A stretch of 64,000 bases of DNA from Ferruginibacter sp. (lineage in GTDB: Bacteria; Bacteroidota; Bacteroidia; Chitinophagales; Chitinophagaceae): the NCBI GenBank assembly GCA_013141435.1, contig JABFQZ010000003.1, forward strand, positions 62,001 to 126,000. Direction: 5' to 3'. Each line of letters opens with the position of its first letter. The first letter of the stretch is position 1. The notes beneath the pieces were generated by a model. The model did no database searches. It was not told the origin of the DNA and was given only the letters and a program-made list of their open reading frames with translations. Below are positions 50,196-58,109 of this stretch, piece by piece. A program made the position numbers and the translations under genes.

Positions 50196-50311
50196 TAAGA
50201 TTTTTTCTTTGTTTTCTCAGCGTTTTTCTCTGTTTTCTTTGCAGTTAAATTTTTACACCCAGATTTTGCAGATTTACTCAGATTATTTGTAATTTCTTTA
50301 TTTTATTTACG
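50196..50311. repeat. low-complexity and CTTTG/CAGATTT-type intergenic repeats
   Basis: The spacer upstream of DUF2279 has repeated TTTTCTTTG, GTTTTTCTCTG and TTTCTTTGCAG units. These are followed by two related units CAGATTTTG and CAGATTTACTCAGATT. They look like eroded copies of short dispersed repeats that I recall from other Bacteroidota intergenic regions. No gene is present. Confidence 0.45.
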
Positions 50312-50325
50312 ATTATTTTTTTTGC

Positions 50326-50349
50326 TACTTTGAGGTAAAAATATATTGC
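50326..50349 (+). promoter_or_regulatory. candidate promoter of the structured RNA
   Basis: TTTG (ending near 50334), a 17-base gap and TATATTGC give a -33 match and an imperfect -7 match (one T short of TAnnTTTG). The predicted start lies a few bases before the structured segment at 50364. Confidence 0.3.
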
Positions 50350-50354
50350 ATAAT

Positions 50355-50531
50355 AAATGCTCAACAATGATTTTATGCCAAAGGGCTAAGGATAGAAGCA
50401 AGTACCCCACAGGTATGTAGCGATAGCTGAATACTGAGGAGTACTGCGTATAGCCTTTACAAATGCTCATTATTGTACTATGTAGTTAGCCCCAAAACAA
50501 AAAAAAGCCCTCAATCTGAGAGCTTTTTTTT
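50355..50531 (+). ncRNA. candidate structured non-coding RNA (6S-like architecture)
   Basis: The non-coding segment folds as one long interrupted hairpin. Closing stem: 50364-50371 with 50469-50476 (8 pairs, one G-U). An open bubble of 8 by 10 bases follows. Then AAAGG/CCTTT and CTA/TAG (50380-50388 with 50451-50458), and an asymmetric loop. Next come GCA-GTAC-CC with GG-GTAC-TGC (50398-50408 with 50438-50447), CAG-TAT with ATA-CTG, and an apical AGC(GATA)GCT hairpin. A terminator follows at 50499-50531. A rod with a central bubble is the layout of 6S RNA, but I see no sequence-level match. The plus strand is favoured by the G-U pair and terminator tail, weakly. Confidence 0.5.
50499..50531. 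terminator. terminator between the RNA candidate and gapA
   Basis: The stem is AAAAAAAAGC with GCTTTTTTTT, then CTCA with TGAG, with one C/A mismatch and loop ATC. It has an A-run and a T-run, so it can serve gapA (minus strand, stop 13 bases away) and a plus-strand RNA. Confidence 0.8.
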
Positions 50532-50543
50532 ATATACATTTCA

Positions 50544-51554
50544 TTATTTTATTAAACCTGCAAAATAATTTACGGTACGTACCAATTGCGATACATAACT
50601 CATTTCATTGTCGTACCAACTTACAGTTTTTACTAATTGCTTATCGCCAATTGTTTGTACTTTGGTTTGTGTAGCATCAAACAATGATCCGTAGCTAATT
50701 CCAATAACATCGCTACTTACAATTTCATCTTCGTTGTAGCCAAAACTTTCATTACTAGCAGCTTTCATAGCAGCGTTTACTTCTTCGGCCGTTACCAATT
50801 TTTCTAAAATAGAATAAAGTTCAGTAACCGAACCTGTAATTACTGGCACTCTTTGTGCACCACCATCTAGCTTACCTTTAAGCTCTGGCAATACCAAGCC
50901 TATTGCTTTTGCAGCACCTGTACTATTGGGTACAATATTTTGTGCCGCTGCTCTGCCTCTGCGCAAATCATTTTTTGCATGTGGTGCATCTAAAGTATTT
51001 TGATCGTTGGTGTAAGCATGTATGGTGCTCATAATACCAGTTACAATTGTAAAATTATCGTTCAATGTTTTGGCCATTGGTGCAAGGCAGTTGGTTGTAC
51101 AACTTGCGCAACTTATAATGGTTTCGGTACCATCTAATATAGCATGGTTTACATTAAATACTACTGTTTTTAAATCGCCTGTAGCTGGAGCCGATATTAC
51201 AACTCTTTTTGCACCAGCGGTAATATGTGCTTTTGCTTTTTCGGCATCTGTAAAAAAACCAGTGCTTTCTATTACCACATCTACATCATGCGCACCCCAA
51301 GGTATTTGCGAAGGATCTTTTTGTGCATATACTTTTACCTCTTGTCCATTTACTACTATTGCATTTTCGGTAGAGGTTACTTTTTCGTCGAAACGACCCT
51401 GTGCACTATCGTATTTTAGTAAGTGAGCCAAGGTTGCAGGGCTAGTAAGGTCGTTTATAGCTACTACATCTATACCTTCCATATTGTGTATTTGACGATA
51501 TACCAAACGACCAATTCTACCAAAACCATTAATGGCAACTTTTACTGAACTCAT
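50544..51554 (-). CDS. gapA: Type I glyceraldehyde-3-phosphate dehydrogenase
   Basis: Glycolytic enzyme making 1,3-bisphosphoglycerate from glyceraldehyde-3-phosphate with NAD. It has the dinucleotide-binding INGFGRIGR, an aspartate at D35 pointing to NAD preference, catalytic C152 in SCTTNC, the histidine region [11 protein letters not shown] and WYDNEMSY near the end. The 336-residue length is standard. A -7 box (TAAATTTG on the minus strand, 51605-51598) lies 44 bases upstream. A terminator follows the stop codon. Confidence 0.97.
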   Translation of the reverse strand: MSSVKVAINGFGRIGRLVYRQIHNMEGIDVVAINDLTSPATLAHLLKYDSAQGRFDEKVTSTENAIVVNGQEVKVYAQKDPSQIPWGAHDVDVVIESTGFFTDAEKAKAHITAGAKRVVISAPATGDLKTVVFNVNHAILDGTETIISCASCTTNCLAPMAKTLNDNFTIVTGIMSTIHAYTNDQNTLDAPHAKNDLRRGRAAAQNIVPNSTGAAKAIGLVLPELKGKLDGGAQRVPVITGSVTELYSILEKLVTAEEVNAAMKAASNESFGYNEDEIVSSDVIGISYGSLFDATQTKVQTIGDKQLVKTVSWYDNEMSYVSQLVRTVNYFAGLIK

Positions 51555-51597
51555 AATTTTAGATTTTAATTTTTATTGTAATAATATTTTGAGATTG

Positions 51598-51605
51598 CAA
51601 ATTTA
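51598..51605 (-). promoter_or_regulatory. candidate -7 element of gapA
   Basis: TAAATTTG on the minus strand matches TAnnTTTG; the -33 element is not clear. Confidence 0.45.
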
Positions 51606-51713
51606 CGTTTTAATTGAATATAATTTTTGATTAGTTTTTTGGGCATAAAATAGAAAATAATTTTACACTTTACAATAAGAGTAAATTATTTTTTTTGTGT
51701 ACCAACATTAAAT

Positions 51714-51771
51714 TTTCATGGCAGCAGCATTGGCGACGCTCCGTTCAAGTCCAGTTTTTCATGGCATCTTT
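51714..51771. other. GC-richer island with direct repeat TTTTCATGGCA
   Basis: Within the 300-base spacer between gapA and the LemA cluster, the segment flanked by two TTTTCATGGCA copies (51714 and 51757 region) is clearly GC-richer than its surroundings, with GGCGACGCTCCGTTC inside. It does not encode a protein of note. It could be the remains of an inserted repeat. Otherwise the spacer has no gene. Confidence 0.4.
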
Positions 51772-51856
51772 AAATAAATAGGATTACAATAAAATAATTA
51801 TGCAATTGATTTGATTTTTTACTATTTTTATATTCTTAATCTTAAAATATAAAAAT

Positions 51857-52459
51857 ATGAAACGTTCAGGTTTATTAATTTTATTGGCAATAGTAGCAGT
51901 AGTAGGTTTTATGGGCTGCAATGGGTATAATGGTTTAGTAACGCAAGATGAAAGTGTAAAAAAAGCATGGAATAATGTAAATACCGAATACCAAAACAGA
52001 TCTGACTTAGTTGGCAATTTGGTAAATACTGTAAAAGGTGCAGCAAATTTTGAGCAAAATACGCTTACAGCGGTAGTAGAGGCAAGAGCTAAAGCTACAA
52101 GTGTAAATATTAATGCTGATAATTTGACTCCTGAAAAAATTGCAGAGTTTCAAGCAGCACAAGGGCAATTGAGTGGTTCATTGAGCCGTTTATTAGCAAC
52201 TGTAGAAGCATATCCTACATTAAAAGCTACCGAAGGGTTTATGAAATTACAAAGCCAATTAGAAGGTATCGAAAACAATATAAAAAATTCGAGAAAAGAA
52301 TTTAACGAAGCAGTAAATACTTATAACACAAAAGTTCGTTCTTTTCCTATGAATATATTGGGTGGATTATTTGGTTTTAAAGCAAAAGAAGGTTTTAAAG
52401 CTGATGCCGGTGCAGAGAAAAAAGTAGATGTGAATTTTGATGATATGAATAAAAAATAA
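51857..52459 (+). CDS. lemA: LemA family protein (first copy)
   Basis: LemA proteins are membrane-anchored helical-bundle proteins of uncertain function, often found with TPM-domain proteins. The 200-residue product has an N-terminal hydrophobic segment with a lipobox-like FMGC (C20), then the LemA core: AWNNVNTEYQNRSDLVGNLVNTVKG, NFEQNTL, EARAKA and the closing FGFKAKEGFKADAG. The next gene, 22 bases on, is a diverged paralog, so this is a tandem duplication. With the TPM genes it forms a four-gene unit. Confidence 0.92.
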   Translation: MKRSGLLILLAIVAVVGFMGCNGYNGLVTQDESVKKAWNNVNTEYQNRSDLVGNLVNTVKGAANFEQNTLTAVVEARAKATSVNINADNLTPEKIAEFQAAQGQLSGSLSRLLATVEAYPTLKATEGFMKLQSQLEGIENNIKNSRKEFNEAVNTYNTKVRSFPMNILGGLFGFKAKEGFKADAGAEKKVDVNFDDMNKK

Positions 52460-52481
52460 TGTCTGTAAAATTTTGCATTGA

Positions 52482-53069
52482 ATGAACAATAAAAAATATT
52501 CTGGTTATATTATTGGTGCTTTACTTGTATTAGTTGGCTTGTTTTTAATAATTACATTTAATAGCCTTGTAAAAAAAGAAGAAAAGGTAAAAGTACAATG
52601 GGCTGAGGTTCAAAATGCGTACCAACGTAGGTTGGACCTCATACCAAACCTTGTAAACACTGTAAAAGGTAATGCAAATTTTGAGCAAAATATTTTGCAA
52701 AATATTGCAGGTGCTAGAGCAAGTGCTATAAATAAAACAACATCGGATATAGTTGCAAAAAACTATAACGAACAATTAGCAGCACAAGATAATTTGGCAA
52801 TTGCTGCAAACCAGCTTATTATTAACGTAGAAAAATACCCCGACTTACAAGGCACAAAAGCCTTTGTAACCCTACAAACCCAGTTAGAAAGAACAGAACT
52901 ACGTATTAAAACTGCCCGAAAAGATTTTAACGAATCTATTCAACTTTATAATAGTAGTACCCGTAGTTTTCCTACAAGTATGGTAGCAAAATTATTTGGC
53001 TTTAATACTAAAGATGGTTTTTTATCAGTTGCAGGCGCAGATAAAGCAACCGAAATAAAATTCAAATGA
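52482..53069 (+). CDS. LemA family protein (second copy)
   Basis: A 195-residue LemA paralog. The N-terminal transmembrane helix (about 9-29) has no lipobox cysteine, so it is probably a single-pass membrane protein rather than a lipoprotein. The core motif WAEVQNAYQRRLDLIPNLVNTVKG and the NFEQNIL segment are better preserved relative to classic LemA. The C-terminus reads FGFNTKDGFLSVAGA, like the first copy. Its stop overlaps the start of the TPM gene (ATGA), which shows translational coupling. Confidence 0.92.
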   Translation: MNNKKYSGYIIGALLVLVGLFLIITFNSLVKKEEKVKVQWAEVQNAYQRRLDLIPNLVNTVKGNANFEQNILQNIAGARASAINKTTSDIVAKNYNEQLAAQDNLAIAANQLIINVEKYPDLQGTKAFVTLQTQLERTELRIKTARKDFNESIQLYNSSTRSFPTSMVAKLFGFNTKDGFLSVAGADKATEIKFK

Positions 53070-53527
53070 GCATTTTTCCAATTTTTAAAAAAGCACCATT
53101 TTTTACTGAAGAAGAAAAACTTCGGATAGTAAATGCTATACGCCAAGCCGAACAACAAACAAGTGGCGAAATACGTGTATATGTAGAAAGCAAAAATGTG
53201 TATGTAGATGCTATGGATAGAGCTGCTGAGGTTTTTTATGACCTTAAAATGGATAAAACTGATAACCGCAATGCTGTATTACTTTATATTGCTATGAAAG
53301 ATAAAGAATTGGTACTTTTTGGCGATGAAGGTATTTATAACCAAACAGGAGAGTTGTATTGGAACAATGCAGTAAAAAAAATGCTCAAAAATTTTAAAGA
53401 ACATCATATTACCGAGGGAGTAGTGCAATGTATTTTAGAAATAGGACAAACTTTAAAAGAAAAGTTTCCGTACAACAAAACAAACGATAAAAACGAACTG
53501 CCCGACGAAATTGTTTTTGGCAATTAA
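53066..53527 (+). CDS. TPM-domain protein, cytoplasmic/short form
   Basis: A 153-residue protein consisting mostly of one TPM (TLP18.3/Psb32/MOLO-1) domain. It begins with a basic/hydrophobic segment lacking a signal peptide. Domain landmarks are AIRQAEQQTSGEIRVYVES, AVLLYIAMKDKELVLFGDEGIY and ITEGVVQCILEIGQTLKEKFP. TPM proteins are linked to photosystem repair in plants and to membrane stress elsewhere; the bacterial role is unknown. It is coupled to the LemA copy and 15 bases before a second TPM gene. Confidence 0.88.
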   Translation: MSIFPIFKKAPFFTEEEKLRIVNAIRQAEQQTSGEIRVYVESKNVYVDAMDRAAEVFYDLKMDKTDNRNAVLLYIAMKDKELVLFGDEGIYNQTGELYWNNAVKKMLKNFKEHHITEGVVQCILEIGQTLKEKFPYNKTNDKNELPDEIVFGN

Positions 53528-53542
53528 TTTTAGAACGCAACA

Positions 53543-54325
53543 ATGAATACAATAAAAAAAATATATTTTTTCGGTTTATTATTGTTGTGTAGTGCATTTG
53601 CATTGGCACAAAAAATACCCGATAGACCAGTGCCTGCTAAACTTGTAAACGATTTTAGCAATACACTAACGCCTGATCAAATACAAACTTTAGAAAATAA
53701 ACTTGTAGCCTTAGATGATGCCACATCTACCCAAATAGCAGTAGTAATTGTACAAAGCACCAATGGTGTTACAATAGCCGATTATAATATTGAGCTCATG
53801 CGCAAATGGGGCGTGGGTACAGCAAAAAATAACAATGGTGTTATTTTGCTTATTGCCAAAAGCGATCGCAAATTAGATATTACGGTAGGTTATGGTTTAG
53901 AAGGTGCACTTACCGATGCTACAGCAAAAAGCATAATAGATGATGTGATAGTGCCAAATTTTAAAGGCAATGATTATTATAGAGGTATTGACCAAGGCAC
54001 CGACGCAATTGTGCAAGCTGTAAAAGGCGAATATAATACACCAAGAGATAAAAGTACAGGAAGTGGAGGTAGTGGTAGGTTAATATTTTTTATTTTTTTG
54101 ATAATATTTTTATTTTTATTAACTCGTAAAGGTGGAGGTGGAAACAACGGTACTTTTATGAGTCGCCGAGGTCAAAGAGGTATTGCTGATGCTGTTTTTT
54201 GGAATACAATTCTAAATAGTGGTGGCGGCGGAGGTTGGTCTGGTGGTGGTGGAGGAAGTAGTGGTGGTTTTGGCGGATTTGGTGGTGGTAGCGGTGGTGG
54301 CGGTGGAGCAAGTGGTAGTTGGTAA
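53543..54325 (+). CDS. TPM-domain protein with Gly-rich tail (YgcG-like)
   Basis: A 260-residue exported and membrane-anchored protein of the YgcG type. It has a signal peptide (about 1-22, ending ALAQK), a TPM domain (about 30-170, with LVNDFSNTLTPDQIQTLE and KSDRKLDITVGYGLEGALTD), a transmembrane helix (about 183-200) and a long glycine/serine-rich tail ending SGGGGGASGSW. The C-terminal Gly-rich stretch is typical of YgcG homologs. It is the last gene of the LemA-LemA-TPM-TPM unit; a 9-base-pair hairpin (TAAGTAAAT/ATTTACTTA) starts at the stop codon. Confidence 0.9.
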   Translation: MNTIKKIYFFGLLLLCSAFALAQKIPDRPVPAKLVNDFSNTLTPDQIQTLENKLVALDDATSTQIAVVIVQSTNGVTIADYNIELMRKWGVGTAKNNNGVILLIAKSDRKLDITVGYGLEGALTDATAKSIIDDVIVPNFKGNDYYRGIDQGTDAIVQAVKGEYNTPRDKSTGSGGSGRLIFFIFLIIFLFLLTRKGGGGNNGTFMSRRGQRGIADAVFWNTILNSGGGGGWSGGGGGSSGGFGGFGGGSGGGGGASGSW

Positions 54326-54445
54326 TAAGTAAATTTAAAAAGAAGAACATTTACTTATAGTGAAAATGTTTTTCTATAGTCAAAACCAATTATATAAGAG
54401 AAACAGCGAAAATATACTATGCATAACTCAAGTAGTAATTTGTAT

Positions 54446-55616
54446 TGTTAGCGGAAATTCCAGATTTTCCGTGAGAAAAAGCGGAAATAATTTCTCCTGC
54501 AAACGAGGAGAAATTGGTTGAAAATCAATAATTTTAAAAAAATGTAAACTATTGATTTTCATGACATAAAAAAACGTTAGTCAGAATACTTAACCACAAT
54601 CATGAAAGTATGAATATCATCAAAATAATTAAAAAAATAGGCAAAGGACTTCTTGTTCTAATTGCAATATCATTAATTTCTGGATTTATATTTGAGAAAG
54701 TGTCTCGTATAAAAGCAGAAAAAATTTCACCAAATGGGAATTTTGTACAACTTGAAAATCATCGGTTACATTATTTACAAAAAGGAACAGGTGGACCAAC
54801 CGTAGTTTTTGAAACAGCCTTTGACCCAGCTGGACATTTACAATGGTTGAATATACAAGAAAACCTACCTAAAACATTTACAACCATTTCCTATGACAGA
54901 GCTGGTGTTTTATGGAGTGAAAGAGGAACTAATCCTAAATCAGGTGAGAAAATTGCCGAAGAATTATACGATTTATTGGAAAATGCAAAAGCACCGAAGC
55001 CATACATTTTAGTTGGACATTCTTTAGGAGGAACCTTAACTCGTTTTTTTGTTAAAAAATATTCAGCAGATGTTGCAGGAGTAATACTTGTAGACAGTCA
55101 GTTTCCCAATGATCAAAATTATTTATCTCCAAAATTGTATGAAATGGTAAATCAGGGATTGCCAAGCGGATTTTTAAAATTTGGAAACGAGTTTGGACTT
55201 GTGAGAATAATGTTTAAAAATATGTTCCCAAATACAGAACATTACAAGTATCAAAATTCTTTAATGCCTACTTTGTTATATAAAAGTGCTTATGGAGTAC
55301 TTGAAGAACAAGATGTAATGAAGAATATTAAGAATGAAGCAAGCAAAATAAATTCCTTTGGTTCTATTCCGTTGTTTGTAATTACAGCTTCTGATAAAAA
55401 CAGGTTTAACGCTTTAATTAAAGACGAAAAATTGAAATCAGAGATGTTAAATGCTTGGGATAAAATGCAAAAGGAATTATTAATTATGTCAACCGACAGT
55501 AAACAGATTTTAGCGACAAATAGTGGACATTACATCAATCAAGACCAGCCAGAAATTATTGAAAATGCAATAATTGAAATGTTGAAAAAAGTCACCAAAT
55601 AGTACTACCGCTAACA
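54446..55616 (+). mobile_element. possible single gene cassette carrying the alpha/beta hydrolase
   Basis: The hydrolase gene and its leader lie between TGTTAGCGG (54446-54454) and CCGCTAACA (55608-55616), an exact 9-base inverted pair. GTTAGCG and CGCTAAC resemble the core and inverse-core of integron attC sites, and their order (GTTA before the gene, TAAC just after its stop) is as expected for a cassette. Inside the leader are three hairpins: CGGAAA/TTTCCG, ATTTCTCC/GGAGAAAT and a 12-base-pair TGAAAATCAATA stem. No integrase is nearby, and a full-length attC is not evident. Confidence 0.35.
54610..55602 (+). CDS. alpha/beta hydrolase, membrane-anchored
   Basis: A 330-residue alpha/beta-hydrolase-fold protein with an N-terminal transmembrane anchor (about 11-27). 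It has the nucleophile elbow VGHSLGGTL, an oxyanion region VVFETAFDPAGHLQW, ILVDSQFPND, and the catalytic histidine in TNSGHYINQDQPE. The substrate is unknown. Glycine codons are mainly GGA, unlike the GGT-rich neighbours, and the gene has inverted core-like sites at both ends, which suggests recent transfer. It is isolated between the LemA/TPM unit and a convergent CoA-transferase gene. Confidence 0.88.
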   Translation: MNIIKIIKKIGKGLLVLIAISLISGFIFEKVSRIKAEKISPNGNFVQLENHRLHYLQKGTGGPTVVFETAFDPAGHLQWLNIQENLPKTFTTISYDRAGVLWSERGTNPKSGEKIAEELYDLLENAKAPKPYILVGHSLGGTLTRFFVKKYSADVAGVILVDSQFPNDQNYLSPKLYEMVNQGLPSGFLKFGNEFGLVRIMFKNMFPNTEHYKYQNSLMPTLLYKSAYGVLEEQDVMKNIKNEASKINSFGSIPLFVITASDKNRFNALIKDEKLKSEMLNAWDKMQKELLIMSTDSKQILATNSGHYINQDQPEIIENAIIEMLKKVTK

Positions 55617-55658
55617 TGAGGTTTGGCGTTATTGATACTTGATATTGTAAAAAAAAGT

Positions 55659-56954
55659 TTAATCCATAATAAATATTTTAAACCTATCAAAACAATACTT
55701 CATTAAATTATCTCTATCATTTGGGTGCGAAATATCAATTAAGGATTTGGCCCTTTGTCTTAAATTTTTTCCGAATAAAAAAGCTACACCATATTCTGTA
55801 ACAACATAATGTACATGTCCTCTTGTAGTTACTACACCTGCGCCTTCTTTTAAATGAGGCACTATTCTAGGAATACCTTTATTTGTTCTGCTATTAAGAG
55901 CAATAATTGGTTTTCCACCATTACTCAAAGCTGCCCCACGCATAAAGTCTAATTGACCACCAATGCCACTATATTGCATGTCGCCAATACTATCTGCACA
56001 TACTTGGCCAGTTAAATCTACTTCTATTGCGCTATTAATTGCAATTACTTTTGGGTTTCGGCGTATTACATGTGGGTCATTTACGTAATCTATATCTAAA
56101 AAAGCAAATGATGGATTATCATTTACATAGTCGTATAATTTTTTGCTACCAATAGCAAAAGAAGTTACACTTTTGTTTGGATGAATAGCTTTACATTTAT
56201 TGTTTATTATATCATCTTCTACCAATTGTATAATACCATCACTTAACATTTCGGTATGTACACCTAAGTTTTTATGATTAGTCAAAAATTTTAAAACAGC
56301 ATCTGGTATAGTGCCAATACCCATTTGCAAAGTACTACCATCATCAATTAAGTTGGCAATATTTTGTCCAATTATTATCTCTGTTTCGCCAATTTTATTA
56401 GCATAGCTTTCTTCAATCAAATTTTCTTCATGCAAAACCATTTTTGCAAACCTATCGGTATGTATCATACCATCGCCATGTGTGCGAGGCATATTGGGGT
56501 TTACTAATGCTATTATTTTTTTTGCATTATCTACAGCAGCTCTAGCAATATCTACTGATAACCCTAACGAACAATATCCATGTTTATCTGGAGGAGACAC
56601 CTGTACAATGGCAACATCTAATTCTAAAATATTTTGTTTAAATAAATCGGGTATATCACTTAAAAAAACGGGTATAAAATCTGCTCTTCCTTCTGCAACT
56701 GCTGCTCGAATAGGATTTGATACAAATAACGAATTTATATGAAATGAATCTTTGTATTGAAATTTTTCTATTTCTATTTCACCTTTTAGTGTTATGGATA
56801 CAATTTCTACATTGCCTAATCGGTGGCTTTCTTTTGCTAAAGCATGTAATAAGTAATTGGGTGTACAAATACCACCATGTACAAAAACTCTCATATTACT
56901 TTTAATAATTGATAGCGCTTCGCTTGCTGTTTCGTATATAAAAGGATGAATCAT
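55659..56954 (-). CDS. Acetyl-CoA hydrolase/transferase family protein
   Basis: CoA-transferase family I-like enzyme (acetyl-CoA hydrolase / 4-hydroxybutyrate or succinyl-CoA:acetate CoA-transferase group). The catalytic glutamate is E235 in GVHTEMLSDG. Other landmarks are VSPPDKHGYCSLG, LQMGIGTIPDAV, GGQLDFMRGA and YVVTEYGVAFLFGKNLRQRA. The 431-residue length agrees with the family. The acyl donor and acceptor cannot be read from sequence. It is monocistronic and convergent with the hydrolase gene. Confidence 0.9.
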   Translation of the reverse strand: MIHPFIYETASEALSIIKSNMRVFVHGGICTPNYLLHALAKESHRLGNVEIVSITLKGEIEIEKFQYKDSFHINSLFVSNPIRAAVAEGRADFIPVFLSDIPDLFKQNILELDVAIVQVSPPDKHGYCSLGLSVDIARAAVDNAKKIIALVNPNMPRTHGDGMIHTDRFAKMVLHEENLIEESYANKIGETEIIIGQNIANLIDDGSTLQMGIGTIPDAVLKFLTNHKNLGVHTEMLSDGIIQLVEDDIINNKCKAIHPNKSVTSFAIGSKKLYDYVNDNPSFAFLDIDYVNDPHVIRRNPKVIAINSAIEVDLTGQVCADSIGDMQYSGIGGQLDFMRGAALSNGGKPIIALNSRTNKGIPRIVPHLKEGAGVVTTRGHVHYVVTEYGVAFLFGKNLRQRAKSLIDISHPNDRDNLMKYCFDRFKIFIMD

Positions 56955-57070
56955 ATTTTTAAAATTTGTTGGGCGAAGTTAATTTTTAAAATGTTTTTTT
57001 GTATGTAGATATATCATTTATATTTATGATTTTGAACAGGAAAAAATTAAAAAAAATAAGTTTTAACTAA

Positions 57071-57104
57071 AAATAAAAGCCTCCAATTTTGGAGGCTTTT
57101 ATTT
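57071..57104 (-). terminator. terminator of the sugar transporter-glucokinase operon
   Basis: A perfect 14-base-pair stem AAATAAAAGCCTCC with its complement and a 6-base loop lies 18 bases after the glucokinase stop on the minus strand. Confidence 0.88.
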
Positions 57105-57121
57105 ACAATTTATATATTACA

Positions 57122-58084
57122 TTATCTGTCCCATACCAAAGCACTAGCGCCAAGTATAGCCGAATCGCTTTCTTTCAATTCACTAAAAATTAGTTGTACT
57201 TTATCTCTAAATATAGGAAGTAAATTACGCTCCATACTTTCTTTAATTGGCTTCATTAAGATATCGCCAGCTTTTGTAAGACCACCAAATAATATAATTG
57301 CTTGTGGCGACGAAAACATTACAAAATTGGCTAATGCCATGCCAAGTATATCGCCGGTGGTTGCAAATACCCTTTTTGATAAAATGTCTCCAGCAATGGC
57401 TGCATCAAATACAAGTTTGCTATCCAATTCTTCCAAAGGAGTTTCTCTCAAAACACTAGCTTCATCGGTACCAGTTAAATATTCTTTAGCAGTAATTGTA
57501 ACTCCAGTTGCACTTGCATAAGCTTCTAATGATCCAAGTGCACCTGTTTTAGTATGTTTACGCCCACCAGGAACTACAATAGTATGACCAAGTTCGCCAG
57601 CAAAACCATCATGCCCAAGTATTAGTTCGCCATTGGCAACAATGCCACTACCAACACCAGTACCTAAGGTTATCATTATAAAATCTTTCATGCCTCTTGC
57701 TGCACCATACATCATTTCGCCAATAGCAGCTGCGTTGGCATCATTAGTAAGCTTTGCAGGAATACCAAATTTTTCGGAAATTAATTTAGCTAATGGTACT
57801 ACACCTACCCATTTAAGATTTGGTGCATATTCTATATTGCCAGTATAAAAATTTCCATTTGGTGCACCCACACCAATCCCAACAATATTTATATCTTTAA
57901 ATTTATCAATTTCGGGTTTCAAAGTATTATAAAGTGCATCAATAAAATCGGCTACATTTTCATGTATGTCTGTTTTCATCGATCCCTCAAAAATAATCTG
58001 ACCTCTATGATTTACTATTCCGTATTTAGTATTTGTACCTCCAATATCAATGCCAATAGCATGGTCTTTAGAAACGTCTATCAT
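57122..58084 (-). CDS. ROK-family glucokinase
   Basis: ROK sugar kinase, most likely glucokinase, without a DNA-binding N-terminus. It has phosphate-1 motif GIDIGGTNTKYG (11-22), catalytic D115 in LTNDANAAA, ITLGTGVGSGI, and E164/H167 in GELGH. The usual ROK zinc-binding CxCGxxGCxE is replaced by TKTGALGSLE (178-187): all three cysteines are gone. The start is placed at the ATG at 58084, 25 bases after the transporter stop; a longer frame starts inside the transporter gene. Together they take up and phosphorylate sugar. Confidence 0.87.
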   Translation of the reverse strand: MIDVSKDHAIGIDIGGTNTKYGIVNHRGQIIFEGSMKTDIHENVADFIDALYNTLKPEIDKFKDINIVGIGVGAPNGNFYTGNIEYAPNLKWVGVVPLAKLISEKFGIPAKLTNDANAAAIGEMMYGAARGMKDFIMITLGTGVGSGIVANGELILGHDGFAGELGHTIVVPGGRKHTKTGALGSLEAYASATGVTITAKEYLTGTDEASVLRETPLEELDSKLVFDAAIAGDILSKRVFATTGDILGMALANFVMFSSPQAIILFGGLTKAGDILMKPIKESMERNLLPIFRDKVQLIFSELKESDSAILGASALVWDR

Positions 58085-58109
58085 GTTTTTTTGCTTAAAT
58101 GATTTTGAT

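Noticed and set aside
50341..50531. Signal recognition particle RNA or tmRNA at the structured intergenic region
   Set aside because: The SRP tetraloop/asymmetric-loop text (GGAAGCAGCC type) and any tRNA-like end are missing; only a generic structured RNA can be supported.
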